Of a DNA stretch of 16,390 bases, positions 7,597 through 15,799 are shown in pieces; position 1 is the stretch's first letter; every line of letters begins with the position of its first letter. Both the position numbers and the translations under genes were made by a program. The stretch is taken from contig DGOW01000088.1 in the NCBI GenBank assembly GCA_002390225.1, forward strand, positions 1 to 16,390. The letters are read 5' to 3'. The notes beneath the pieces are model-generated. The model was not told the origin of the DNA. It saw nothing but the letters and a program-made list of their open reading frames with translations, and made no database searches. The DNA comes from Gemmatimonadales bacterium UBA4456. Lineage in GTDB: Bacteria; Gemmatimonadota; Gemmatimonadetes; Longimicrobiales; Gaopeijiaceae.

Positions 7597-9519
7597 CTAG
7601 AAGACGACCCGAGGCCGCTCCTTCAGCTCAGTGATCCACAGGCCTGAGTTGAGATCGGACGAGTAAATGCGGCCCTTGAAGATCTGAGCACCCCAGGCCA
7701 TCGACCAATTCGGCGTCGTGGTCTGATCATCGGTCGTCTGGATGGTCGCGATCTCCCGCCCCTGCTTGTACAGATCTCCGCGGAGCTCCCCGGAGATATC
7801 CACCACCCGAAGTCCCGCCTGGTAGTACCCGACGTACATCTTGTCGTCTTCGATCCAGACATTGTGGGCCCCCGCCTCGGGCACTTCGTACTTCGCGACC
7901 TCCACGGGATTCTCGATATCACTCACGTCCAGAACGTGGATGTACCCACGGGCGTGAATGGCCTTGTCGGCCTCCCATCCGGCCGGAAAGATCTCGTCGC
8001 CGACAAACAGGTACTTGCCGTAACGCCATGCCACGTGGGTGTTTCCGATTGGATACTTAAACTGACTTACGAAGGTCGGCGTTGTGGGGGTCCCTCCGTG
8101 CGTCCCGGCACCCACATCGAGGATCACCGCACCATCGTCCCAATACGAGACGTACGCGTATCCGTCCTGCACCATCACATCGTGAAGAGACCGCTGCTGG
8201 TTGTCGATGCCCCAGCGCCCGACCTCGTGGGGAGCCTCGGGATTGGAAATGTCGATGACGTGAACCGCTCGAGTCCCGTTGTGCACGGCGTAGACAAGCT
8301 CGTGCTCACCTGAAATCCATACGTTATGCACGCCACCGGTCACGGTTTCCGTGTACTCCGACAGAATGGTCGGGTGGGCCGGTGTGGATAGGTCCAGGAA
8401 CACCATGCCGTTACGACGGCTCGACGCGCCCTCGCGGGTCACGATGCCGAGCCGATTGTTCGGGTGGATCTTCACATCGTTGATCCTTCTCGCATCGAGC
8501 TGCAACGAGTCGGTCAGGACCGGATTCGACGGGTCGGTGACGTCCCAGACCTTCATCCAGTCCCACATGAACGTTCCTATGTACGCATAATCACGTCCGT
8601 CCACGCCCTCGAACACCCAAACATCGCCAGAATGGTGCTCAGCAATACCACCACGCCCCACTTGAATCAGCTCAGCGTCCGCGCCGCGAGCCTCGACGAT
8701 CACGACGCCGCTCACGACATCACGCTCACCCATGCGCGCCGTAACCCGGTACGTACCGGGTTCCTCGGCGACGAAGACGCCCTCACCGCGTTCATCCTCG
8801 ATCTGGGCACCTACACCGCTCAGTGACCATTCCGGGAACGCCTGGATCACTCCACCCCCACTCGCCTCAGCCGTGGCGGAGAAGCGTATGACATCGCCCG
8901 TGCGGACACGTGATTGCATGGGCTGCAGCGCGTACGACATCCCGGGATCGGGGCGTACCTGAATCTCAGTATCCGTGAGGACCCCTGCCCCGGAGATCGA
9001 GATGGTCGCTGAGCCCGCTGACCGCGCGAAGACGAGTCCGGCCGCGTCGACTGCTGCTACGGAGGCATTGGAACTCGTCCATGTCAGCTCCGGGTCGTCC
9101 ACCGGCTCCCCGAGCCGGTTGAATGCGGCTACTCGAACCGGAACCACCTGACCCGCGTACGGCATGTCGGTCCCGACCGAGGCGCGCAGCTCCGCAGGCG
9201 GGAGTGCGCGGATCACCACCGACACCGAGGTCGGGGTCCCGTCGACGACCGCCGTGATCCTGGCCATGCCCGGATTCAGCGCCGTGACCACACCGGATTG
9301 ATCTACGGAGGCGAGCTCCGGGGTCGACGCGATCCACCGCACGAGAACGTCCGACAGGGCGCGGCCTGCGCCGTCACGGGCGGTGAGCGTGAGCTGGGCG
9401 GTCTCTGTGACCTCGATCTCGGCACGCTCCGGAGAGATCAGAAGCTGAGCGGGCGCGGTTTGGGTCGGGGCAACCTGTATCGCAGCGGCCAGAAAAAGCG
9501 TGGTGGTGATACCCATCAT
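7597..9519 (-). CDS. Secreted Ig-like (Big_2) plus LVIVD-repeat beta-propeller protein
   Basis: 640 residues with an N-terminal signal peptide (about 1-24). Two bacterial Ig-like domains follow (about 27-105 and 108-189), each with the A-S-V-D-x-S/A-G-V/L-V and G-x-A-x-I-T/S pattern of Big_2 folds, then a third beta-rich Ig-like unit (about 195-278). The rest is an LVIVD-type propeller, with blade motifs V-W-D-V-T-D-P-S-N-P, F-L-D-L-S-T-P-A-H-P, V-I-D-I-S-N-P-E-A-P and V-L-D-V-S-D-I-E-N-P, and recurring HNVWI and HDVMV strands. LVIVD proteins are surface or exported proteins of unknown function. The start is supported by GGAGAAG five bases before the double ATG. The TPR lipoprotein gene lies 57 bases upstream on the same strand. 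Confidence 0.88.
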   Translation of the reverse strand: MMGITTTLFLAAAIQVAPTQTAPAQLLISPERAEIEVTETAQLTLTARDGAGRALSDVLVRWIASTPELASVDQSGVVTALNPGMARITAVVDGTPTSVSVVIRALPPAELRASVGTDMPYAGQVVPVRVAAFNRLGEPVDDPELTWTSSNASVAAVDAAGLVFARSAGSATISISGAGVLTDTEIQVRPDPGMSYALQPMQSRVRTGDVIRFSATAEASGGGVIQAFPEWSLSGVGAQIEDERGEGVFVAEEPGTYRVTARMGERDVVSGVVIVEARGADAELIQVGRGGIAEHHSGDVWVFEGVDGRDYAYIGTFMWDWMKVWDVTDPSNPVLTDSLQLDARRINDVKIHPNNRLGIVTREGASSRRNGMVFLDLSTPAHPTILSEYTETVTGGVHNVWISGEHELVYAVHNGTRAVHVIDISNPEAPHEVGRWGIDNQQRSLHDVMVQDGYAYVSYWDDGAVILDVGAGTHGGTPTTPTFVSQFKYPIGNTHVAWRYGKYLFVGDEIFPAGWEADKAIHARGYIHVLDVSDIENPVEVAKYEVPEAGAHNVWIEDDKMYVGYYQAGLRVVDISGELRGDLYKQGREIATIQTTDDQTTTPNWSMAWGAQIFKGRIYSSDLNSGLWITELKERPRVVF

Positions 9520-9576
9520 GTCGACTTCTCCGAATCGTCTTGAGTGAGGCTGTCCCGCAGTCGCTCGAACCTGGGG

Positions 9577-10584
9577 TCAGCGCAGCGCCGAGCGGGCCAA
9601 CTCGCCCTCGGCGGAAATGTAGCCGAAGGCAGACCACTGATTACGGCCCATGAGGAGGCCCTCCCACATGTCGTGTGCTTCGGCGGCACGGCCGTTGAGC
9701 AGGTGCCAGACCCCGAGTCCATATGCCGTCGTCGTGCTCTGGAGGGTTGCCGCATCCCCCCTGGGCCCCACGAGGTCCTCGAGTGTCCGCTCCCCCTTGA
9801 AGAGGAGCAGCAGGTCCAGATACCCCGAGGACTCGATGATCTCCATGTCATCGGTGATGCCGTCGAGGATCTCCTGTGCCTCGTCGTCCATCCCGAGGCG
9901 TCGGAGCGTCATGTACATCCAGTACGAGGTCGCCACGACCGAGTCGGGGTGTGCAGAGACCTCCAGACAGCTCCGTTGAGCGTCCAGCGCCTCCTCGAGA
10001 TGTCCCTGCACATAGTGGGCGAGTGCGAGGTGATAGAAGATGTTGAACTGTAGCGTGCTGGTTGGCGTGTTCATCGCATTCGGAAGCCCGTCCGGCTCGA
10101 CTTCGTCCGGGAGACCTGCTGTAAGCTCTGCTGCCCGCTCGAAGTCGAGGATCGCCTCTTCGGGCTCTCGGACCGACAGATACCGATGGCCTCGGTGGCG
10201 GTAGAGCCGAGCGTCATCCGGGTGCAGCGCGAGCGCACGCGTGTAGATGTCGATGGACTCGCGATATCGCCCTAAATACGCTGTTCTCCGTCCCATCCAG
10301 ATGAGCGCATCGACATCCTCCGGCGCAGCTTGCAGCGCTGCCTCAGCCTCTCGGTACCGGTCCATATACACCGCCCTGACCTCCTCAGACTGCGCAGGAG
10401 GCATGAGCGTGTCGCCGAGGAATGAGATCGCCTCAGCGCCGGGTGGGAGCGGAGCACTTGCCATGACGGTGGGTCCACTCGTCTCGGAGGACGAGTCCGA
10501 CGAACATGCCGCTGCGGCCAGGGCCAGAATAGTCAGGGCGGCGCGGCCTCGGGCAGGCATCCGGCAGGACGACTGATGGATCAT
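9577..10584 (-). CDS. TPR-repeat lipoprotein
   Basis: 335 residues from the ATG at 10584, chosen because GGAG lies five bases before it and because it opens a clean lipoprotein signal (basic R-M-P-A-R-G-R, hydrophobic A-A-L-T-I-L-A-L-A-A, lipobox AAAC with C27). Farther upstream ATGs are in frame but add non-signal residues. After a low-complexity Ser-rich linker come tandem TPRs: A-L-I-W-M-G-R-R-T-A-Y-L-G-R-Y-R-E-S-I-D, then A-R-L-Y-R-H-R-G-H-R-Y-L-S-V, and later F-Y-H-L-A-L-A-H-Y-V-Q-G-H-L-E-E-A. It should sit lipid-anchored outside the cytoplasm as a protein-binding scaffold; partner and function are unknown, though the exported LVIVD protein encoded just downstream is a natural candidate. 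Confidence 0.85.
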   Translation of the reverse strand: MIHQSSCRMPARGRAALTILALAAAACSSDSSSETSGPTVMASAPLPPGAEAISFLGDTLMPPAQSEEVRAVYMDRYREAEAALQAAPEDVDALIWMGRRTAYLGRYRESIDIYTRALALHPDDARLYRHRGHRYLSVREPEEAILDFERAAELTAGLPDEVEPDGLPNAMNTPTSTLQFNIFYHLALAHYVQGHLEEALDAQRSCLEVSAHPDSVVATSYWMYMTLRRLGMDDEAQEILDGITDDMEIIESSGYLDLLLLFKGERTLEDLVGPRGDAATLQSTTTAYGLGVWHLLNGRAAEAHDMWEGLLMGRNQWSAFGYISAEGELARSALR

Positions 10585-10618
10585 GGGGTCTCCGATCATG
10601 GACATGGCGGGACTGGGC

Positions 10619-10647
10619 AATAGACCGCCGAACTCGTGGCGCGGCAA
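10619..10647 (-). promoter_or_regulatory. Candidate promoter for the TPR lipoprotein–LVIVD–dehydratase unit
   Basis: On the minus strand TTGCCG (10642-10647) and TCTATT (10619-10624) are 17 bases apart, each matching four of six consensus bases. The predicted transcript start is about 28 bases before the ATG at 10584. Confidence 0.4.
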
Positions 10648-10676
10648 CGATGGTCGCGACCCGGCGGGAGCATCGT

Positions 10677-10706
10677 TTGGCAGCACCGGGAAGTACTTCC
10701 TAACTT
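10677..10706 (+). promoter_or_regulatory. Weak candidate promoter for the SGNH hydrolase
   Basis: TTGGCA (10677-10682) and TAACTT (10701-10706) are 18 bases apart, ending about 33 bases before the ATG at 10740. The 12-bp palindrome at 10689-10700 fills the spacer. Confidence 0.3.
10689..10700. repeat. Perfect 12-bp palindrome, operator-like
   Basis: GGAAGTACTTCC is an exact palindrome in the 155-base gap between divergent genes. It lies between the -35-like and -10-like boxes of the plus-strand promoter candidate and about 40 bases upstream of the minus-strand candidate, where a repressor or activator would be expected. Confidence 0.4.
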
Positions 10707-10739
10707 GGCCTGCACTCCTCCGCGCCCGCTCGACCGAGA

Positions 10740-11588
10740 ATGCTCCGATACATGGACCACACGCTGCGAACCGCCCTGCTCGTTACTGGCCTGGTAGTCG
10801 CATCCGCGCCAGCAGGCCTCGAGGGCAGGCAATCGCCACCCGGGGACACGCTCGACGTGTTCTTCCTCGGGAACAGCTACGTCTACTTCAACAACCTGGC
10901 GGACCAGCTAGCCGACATGTCCCGTGCGCTTCCAGGGCCGGTCCTGCGGACCGCGCATCACCTGCACGGCGGCTTTTCCCTGGTGAGACACCTGGAGGAT
11001 GGCCACCTCCCGGGCGTTCTCGAAGCCATCGCCGCAGACGGCGAAGCATGGGACGTAGTCATTGTGCAGGACCACAGCAGGCTGGGTGTGCCGTACGAAG
11101 ACGAGTCGGCGGGCACCATCGGAGACCGGGCACCGTTCTTTGAGGGAGCCGCTGGCGTCGCAGAGATCGTGTCGGATATCGGCGCGAAGATGGTCTTCTA
11201 CATGACGTGGGCGAAGGAAGCCTTCCCGGGGCAGACCGAAGCCCTCGCTGAGGCGTACGAGGAGGCCGGTCATCGGCATGATGCGGAGGTCGCGCCGGTT
11301 GGGCGGGCCTGGGATCGGGTTCGCTCGGAACGACCGGACATCATCCTGTTCCACCCGGACGGATCGCATCCGTCCCCTGCCGGGACCTACCTCAACGCGT
11401 CGATCTTCTACGCGCAGCTCACGGGTGCGTCCCCCGAGGGGGCACCCGCCGAGCTCCACGGCATCGAGATGCGCACGCCTGGCGTGGTGGTGAGCGATGA
11501 CGTGATCCCACTCGTCCGGCTCGAGGAAGAAGCGGCAGCCTACCTCCAACGCGTGGCGTGGGAGGTCGTGTCAGCCGGTCGGGAGTGA
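10740..11588 (+). CDS. Secreted SGNH/GDSL-type hydrolase (DUF4886-like)
   Basis: 282 residues from the first ATG; a second ATG at 10752 gives 278 residues and an equally good signal peptide (hydrophobic L-L-V-T-G-L-V-V-A-S-A). Numbered from that second ATG, the mature part opens with FFLGNSYVYFNNL, where G40-N41-S42 carries the likely nucleophile S42 in the form used by DUF4886 and related SGNH enzymes. The C-terminal HPDGSHPSPAG supplies the Asp-x-x-His pair (D203, H206). The middle block V-V-I-V-Q-D-H-S corresponds to the block with Q in place of the canonical Asn, as often seen in this branch. Predicted to hydrolyse an ester, perhaps on a polysaccharide or glycolipid, outside the cytoplasm; substrate unknown. 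Transcribed divergently from the TPR lipoprotein. Confidence 0.82.
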   Translation: MLRYMDHTLRTALLVTGLVVASAPAGLEGRQSPPGDTLDVFFLGNSYVYFNNLADQLADMSRALPGPVLRTAHHLHGGFSLVRHLEDGHLPGVLEAIAADGEAWDVVIVQDHSRLGVPYEDESAGTIGDRAPFFEGAAGVAEIVSDIGAKMVFYMTWAKEAFPGQTEALAEAYEEAGHRHDAEVAPVGRAWDRVRSERPDIILFHPDGSHPSPAGTYLNASIFYAQLTGASPEGAPAELHGIEMRTPGVVVSDDVIPLVRLEEEAAAYLQRVAWEVVSAGRE

Positions 11589-11905
11589 CGCGACCCTCAG
11601 CCGCCGACCACCGGCTCCGCAGAAGGTTCTGACGAGGGCGCATCCAGGGGTGCAAGCGGTGGAGCCCCCATGGCCCGCCTCAAGATGTCCGCCGCACCTC
11701 GACAGTCATCAGGCTCGCATGCAGCGCTGACCGTGATCAGTTCCGAGGCGTCAGGCGCTCGGTGATCGAACGTGCAGGGGTGATGGGACGGCTCCGTGAG
11801 CGGGTCGCGGACTGGCGTTACTTGAAAGCTACGGAGCCAGCGTCCCGCTCCCAAGATGTACGTGCAGCGTGCCGAGCGGGCTCCAACGTGCTAGGCGTCA
11901 GCCAG
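11589..11905. other. Gene-poor interval between SGNH hydrolase and tRNA-Arg
   Basis: No convincing gene. It contains the nested inverted repeat at 11785-11850. The minus strand also carries an 85-codon frame from a TTG at 11854 to a stop at 11597, whose second half has GC-rich third positions and reads A-A-D-I-L-R-R-A-M-G-A-P-P. It has no ATG start, no signal and no recognised motif, so it is at most a hypothetical or decayed gene. Confidence 0.5.
11785..11850. repeat. Nested inverted repeats with competing pairings downstream of tRNA-Arg
   Basis: The arm GGGACGGCTCCGT (11785-11797) pairs with ACGGAGCC (11831-11838) and, after a 3-base bulge, GTCCC (11842-11846): 13 base pairs around a 33-base loop. 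A second pairing, GAGCGGG (11798-11804) with CCCGCTC (11844-11850), shares the 3' arm and cannot form fully at the same time. It starts about 55 bases past the tRNA 3' end on the minus strand. It may be a terminator, a small structured RNA or a cis-regulatory switch; no T-tract is evident. Confidence 0.45.
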
Positions 11906-11979
<74 letters not shown>

Positions 11980-12337
11980 TGATGCCATTACCGTCGACTA
12001 GGCCATGACTTGCGCTCGTCACACTGGCCGGCTTGAACCCATGTCGCTCTTCCCAGGGAGCACATCGGGGCTACGCATCAAGCAAACAGCATGGAGGCGC
12101 CGGGAAAAAGTCGTGCAGTCGCCGGAGCGGAGCAACTGCTGAGGCAAGCCTGGCCTATCAGAACGCCAACCTCTCGGCCGCCTTGAGCTCGGGCGCCTGC
12201 TCCAAGTTCCCGATCCGGTGCAGTGCACCCTTCTACGTACGCTGCCTCAGGGGAGCACCTTCGCCGGGTTTCGCACACCCTCAGTTGGCTGGCCCACGCG
12301 GCTAGTTCTGTGCGCGACCTGGCCGGCGTCGACGTTT
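11980..12337. other. Non-coding interval between tRNA-Arg and the kinase gene
   Basis: No gene is supported in these 358 bases. Minor structure only: a short palindrome GGTGCA-G-TGCACC at 12217-12229, and an 8-base inverted pair CTGAGGCA (12139-12146) and TGCCTCAG (12243-12250). The kinase mRNA must end here and the tRNA promoter must lie at the left part, but neither a strong terminator nor a convincing promoter is visible. Confidence 0.5.
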
Positions 12338-15016
12338 CTAGCGATCCCCACCCACGCGCCGGCGCAGTTCTTCGAAGAAGTTCATAACCAGGATCAGACG
12401 GTCGGGCTCTTCGGCGTCCGCCGCCTCGATCGCGCCTGCGCTGACCGCCAGGATGAAGCGGTCGCCGTCGGGGTGCAGCGTCGAGCCTGGTCTTGGCTCG
12501 ACCCCCGATGGGTCCGTGAACAGCGTATCAACGCCCAGCACGACGGGCACCGGATCGCGTTGCAGCCGGACGGCGATGACAGGTTCGTTCGGACCCGTGC
12601 CCGCATACAGCGTGCTGCCGGCGGGAGACCACGACATTCCGGCTACTGAGCCCGAGTACACGATCGTGCGCTCGCCCGGCGTCGGGAAGCTGCGCACATA
12701 GAGCGCGTCCTGGCCCGACTCGTCCGATCGGTACGCCGCGAGCGTTCCGTCCGGCGATACCGCGATACGCTCCAGGTCGGCCTCCGAGGTCAGGTACGGG
12801 CGCGCGTCCGGGTTGTCCGGGTCCGAGATATCGACCATCCACAAGTCCCGGACACCGCCCTCACCCCGCTCGAACACGATCAGCGTGTCCGCAGGCCAGC
12901 CCATCATGAACTGGTTCGCGTCCAGCGTGATGATCGAGCGGGGCGGCGCATCGCCGGTGAGATCCTTCACGAACAGATCCGCAACGTCCGTGCCGTCGCG
13001 TGCTGACGAGAACGCGACCTTCGTGCCGTCCGGTGAGTAGCTCGGACGGGAGTTGGTCCCCTCAAACGTGATCTGCCTCGGCGTCGTGTGAAGCACCGTG
13101 TTGTACGTGTAGATCTGGCCCTCGCTCTCGAACACGATCGACTCACCGTCCGGCGACCAGCCGACGCCCAGGCTGCCGATCTGACGCGGAGCCAGCGCCA
13201 GTGCCTCCCTGTTGCCCGCGAGATCCACGACCGTGAGTTGAGACTGGCCCGCCTCACCCGACGTGCCCTCGACGTAGAGCAGTGTGCCGTCAGCGGCCAG
13301 ATGCATGTCGGGCATGTTGAATGCCCCGAGCCGGACTCCGTCGAACAGCGGTACCGCGCCGCCGGTCAAGCTGAGCGAGCTGAGATCGAACGGCTGCGCG
13401 AAGACCGCCCCGTCGTCTCGTACATAGACGATGTGCCCGGTCGGCGTGTACCACGCACTGCTCACATCGTCCAGGATCACCTCACTCGACAGATCACCGA
13501 GACCGACGGCGTACAGCGAGACATCAGTGGTGTTCGGGGACGTGACCACGAGCGCGCCCGACGAGCCCGGCAGGCCGTGCACCCAACCGGGCCTGCCCGT
13601 GGAAAACTCCACGACACCGAGCGGCTCGCCGCCGTCTTCGGGGATCAGCACGATCGACGATCCAGCATCGTACAGAATCGTCCCGTCATCGAGCCACGCG
13701 GATGCGACGCGCTGCCCTGCACCCATATCCTCGGCCAGCCGCAGCGCGGACCCACCGATGAGCGGGCGCTTGAACAGGTCCTGCTCGATCGCGTACACGA
13801 TCCACTCGCCGTCGGGCGAGTAGGTCACGTCCTGTGCACGCTCGGTGTCCGGGATCGCCGTCACCTCCGTTGAGCCGCGGAGCTTGAGTCCCAGCGCCGG
13901 AGCACCACTCGCTGTCTCGATCGGTACGATCATGCTCGATCCGTCCGGAGCGAGCGCCATGTATTGCCCAAGGTCCAGCACCAGACCGGCCCAACCCTCC
14001 GCGCTCAACACCTGGCGCGTTACGGGCTCGGGTGGCTCGGGCCGCAGCAGCGACCAGCCGAACGCGAGCGCGAACACCGCGGCGAGGGTCCAACCGGCCG
14101 CCGTCAGCCGGTTCCACGGTCCAGCAGTCGCGGCCGGTGCGGCTATGGCTCCCGCCGCCTCGACCGCGCGTCCGTGCCGGAAACCCGGATCGCCGAGCGC
14201 ACTCACGAACTCGCTCGCCGTCCTGAACCGATCCGCCGGCACCTTCTCCAGCGTCTTGCGGATCACCGCGTCCACGTTCGCGGGCACCGTCTGGCGGACT
14301 TCCGTGGCTGAGACCGGCCTCGCCTGGATGATCTTGCCCAGGATCGCCTGTGGGGTGCTGCCCGTATACGGCGGCTCACCGACCAGCATCTCGTACAGCA
14401 CGCAGCCCAACGCATACAGGTCCGTTGCCGCACCCACGTTCTGATCGCCCGTCGCCTGCTCCGGGCTCATGTAATGCGGCGTGCCCAGGCTCAGGCCCGT
14501 CTCCGTGAGTCTGCCCGCACCCCCTGCGCTCACCGCCAGTGCGATGCCGAAGTCACTGATCAGCGGCTCACCCTGGCTGAGCAGGATGTTCGCCGGCTTG
14601 ATGTCCCGGTGGATCACACCCCGCTCGTGGGCAGCCTGCAGTGCAGCAGCGACCTTCGTCGTGATCGCGACCGCATCGTCCACACCAAGCTGGCGGTCAC
14701 GGTCGAGTCGATCCCTGAGGCTCTCACCCTCCACGTACGGCATCACGTAGAACAGCAGTGAGTCCGCCTCACCCGAGTCGTGCAGCGGCAGGATATGCGG
14801 ATGCTGCAGGTTCGCGGTCGTCTTGATCTCGGCCAGGAACCGCTCGGCTCCGATCACGGCGGCGAGTTCCGGTTTCAGCACCTTCAGCGCGACGTTGCGC
14901 TCGTGCTTTACGTCATCGGCCAGATAGACCGTCGCCATGCCGCCCTCACCGAGTTCACGCTCGACGCGGTAGCGGCCTTCGAGGGCCCGGTTCAGGCGGC
15001 TGATGGGATCAGACAT
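12338..15016 (-). CDS. Receptor-type Ser/Thr protein kinase with C-terminal TolB/WD40-like propeller
   Basis: 892 residues. The kinase domain (about 16-275) is complete: glycine loop G-E-G-G-M-A-T-V, lysine K45 in V-A-L-K, helix-C glutamate E63, catalytic loop HRDIKPANIL with D138, K140 and N143, DFG at 155-157, a long activation loop with several Ser and Thr, and S-P-E at 184-186. A Pro/Ala linker (280-302) leads to one membrane helix (about 304-324). The remaining ~560 residues are repeated S-P-D-G-x-x-I/V-x-F/Y blades of the PD40/TolB type, predicted extracytoplasmic. It is thus a transmembrane PknB-like sensor whose outer propeller may bind a ligand or protein. There is no PASTA repeat. 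No good ribosome binding site precedes the ATG. Such fusions are frequent in Gemmatimonadota and Acidobacteriota. Confidence 0.93.
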   Translation of the reverse strand: MSDPISRLNRALEGRYRVERELGEGGMATVYLADDVKHERNVALKVLKPELAAVIGAERFLAEIKTTANLQHPHILPLHDSGEADSLLFYVMPYVEGESLRDRLDRDRQLGVDDAVAITTKVAAALQAAHERGVIHRDIKPANILLSQGEPLISDFGIALAVSAGGAGRLTETGLSLGTPHYMSPEQATGDQNVGAATDLYALGCVLYEMLVGEPPYTGSTPQAILGKIIQARPVSATEVRQTVPANVDAVIRKTLEKVPADRFRTASEFVSALGDPGFRHGRAVEAAGAIAAPAATAGPWNRLTAAGWTLAAVFALAFGWSLLRPEPPEPVTRQVLSAEGWAGLVLDLGQYMALAPDGSSMIVPIETASGAPALGLKLRGSTEVTAIPDTERAQDVTYSPDGEWIVYAIEQDLFKRPLIGGSALRLAEDMGAGQRVASAWLDDGTILYDAGSSIVLIPEDGGEPLGVVEFSTGRPGWVHGLPGSSGALVVTSPNTTDVSLYAVGLGDLSSEVILDDVSSAWYTPTGHIVYVRDDGAVFAQPFDLSSLSLTGGAVPLFDGVRLGAFNMPDMHLAADGTLLYVEGTSGEAGQSQLTVVDLAGNREALALAPRQIGSLGVGWSPDGESIVFESEGQIYTYNTVLHTTPRQITFEGTNSRPSYSPDGTKVAFSSARDGTDVADLFVKDLTGDAPPRSIITLDANQFMMGWPADTLIVFERGEGGVRDLWMVDISDPDNPDARPYLTSEADLERIAVSPDGTLAAYRSDESGQDALYVRSFPTPGERTIVYSGSVAGMSWSPAGSTLYAGTGPNEPVIAVRLQRDPVPVVLGVDTLFTDPSGVEPRPGSTLHPDGDRFILAVSAGAIEAADAEEPDRLILVMNFFEELRRRVGGDR

Positions 15017-15041
15017 GCGAGCAAGAGGCGGTCAACCGGTC

Positions 15042-15057
15042 CTATCCCGCTATCCCG
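15042..15057. repeat. Short tandem repeat upstream of kinase gene
   Basis: CTATCCCG occurs twice head to tail, 26-41 bases before the kinase start codon. The gap (15017-15168) also holds GGTCA direct repeats near 15145-15155. No convincing promoter is recognised; the repeats might be a binding site for an activator. Confidence 0.3.
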
Positions 15058-15168
15058 TCGCCTCCCTCGCGTCGTTCATCCATGGCATACATGTCTTTCG
15101 CAGGCCCCGCGTACGGTGGCAGTCACGACGCCTCCCGGGTGGTCACTCGGGTCATGAACGCTCCCCGC

Positions 15169-15708
15169 CTACCCGTCGGTCGGTAGCGGCTCCTCCAACA
15201 CGGGCGGCGGCGGCTCTTCGGCTCTCCGGCCCGCCAGGTACCCAACACAATACGAACGCAACGTCGCCTCGAAACGGCTCATCTCGGAATGACTTCGAAG
15301 CCCTCCCTCGCCCTTCCGATGCAGTGCGTCGTTGAGCGTCGAGATGGCGCCGATGAGCTCAATTACGTGCGGATCACCGCCGGAGATCACCTCGTCGGGC
15401 TCGATGTTTGAATCGAGGTCCATGCCGACCACCTCGCCTTCTTCGTCGGGCTCGATGCCATCTGTGACCGACTGGAACTCGTCCATGAGCTCGATCTTCC
15501 GCGCAGGGATCGGCTCGTCGGGCTGAATGAACGCTCCGGACATGGTCTCCGTGCGCACCGGAATGGGATCGTCGGGCGAAATGTATGCCCCCCCGTCAGG
15601 CTCGCCGCTCGCCCCGGAATCGCTGTTGCTGCTGCCGTATGACCGGCGTCGCGTGCCCGGCGGAAAGGCCGGAGGTGGCAGACGGCTCTCGTCGCTGTTT
15701 TCGCTCAT
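15169..15708 (-). CDS. Unrecognised acidic protein with four I-x-P-D-D/E repeats
   Basis: 179 residues; no family recognised. No signal peptide or membrane segment is seen, so it is probably cytoplasmic. The N-terminal 40 residues are disordered-looking (Pro-rich, then R-R-R-S-Y-G-S-S-N-S-D-S-G). Four motifs follow: ISPDD (43-47), IQPDE (61-65), IEPDE (85-89) and IEPDE (102-106). The first two are longer near-copies, G-A-Y/F-I-x-P-D-D/E-P-I-P-V/A-R. The C-terminal part (about 113-163) looks folded and helical (H-V-I-E-L-I-G-A-I-S-T-L-N-D-A-L-H and later F-E-A-T-L-R-S-Y-C-V-G-Y-L-A-G-R-R) before a Pro/Glu tail. TGAGGAG lies 9 bases before the ATG, supporting the start and real translation. The kinase gene follows 152 bases downstream on the same strand. 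Confidence 0.65.
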   Translation of the reverse strand: MSENSDESRLPPPAFPPGTRRRSYGSSNSDSGASGEPDGGAYISPDDPIPVRTETMSGAFIQPDEPIPARKIELMDEFQSVTDGIEPDEEGEVVGMDLDSNIEPDEVISGGDPHVIELIGAISTLNDALHRKGEGGLRSHSEMSRFEATLRSYCVGYLAGRRAEEPPPPVLEEPLPTDG

Positions 15709-15799
15709 CGCCAGGTGCTCCTCACAATCGGGGTTCCCGCTCTCCCCTTACGTCGCCGCAATATGTGGCGCGACAACTCGAGGAACAGGGGATTCCGGA

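Noticed and set aside
12139..12250. 8-base inverted pair CTGAGGCA / TGCCTCAG
   Set aside because: Arms are short and almost 100 bases apart; likely by chance in an interval of this size.
13088..13873. A 261-codon plus-strand open frame opposite the kinase gene
   Set aside because: Arg/His-rich low-information sequence opposite conserved propeller blades; a shadow frame.
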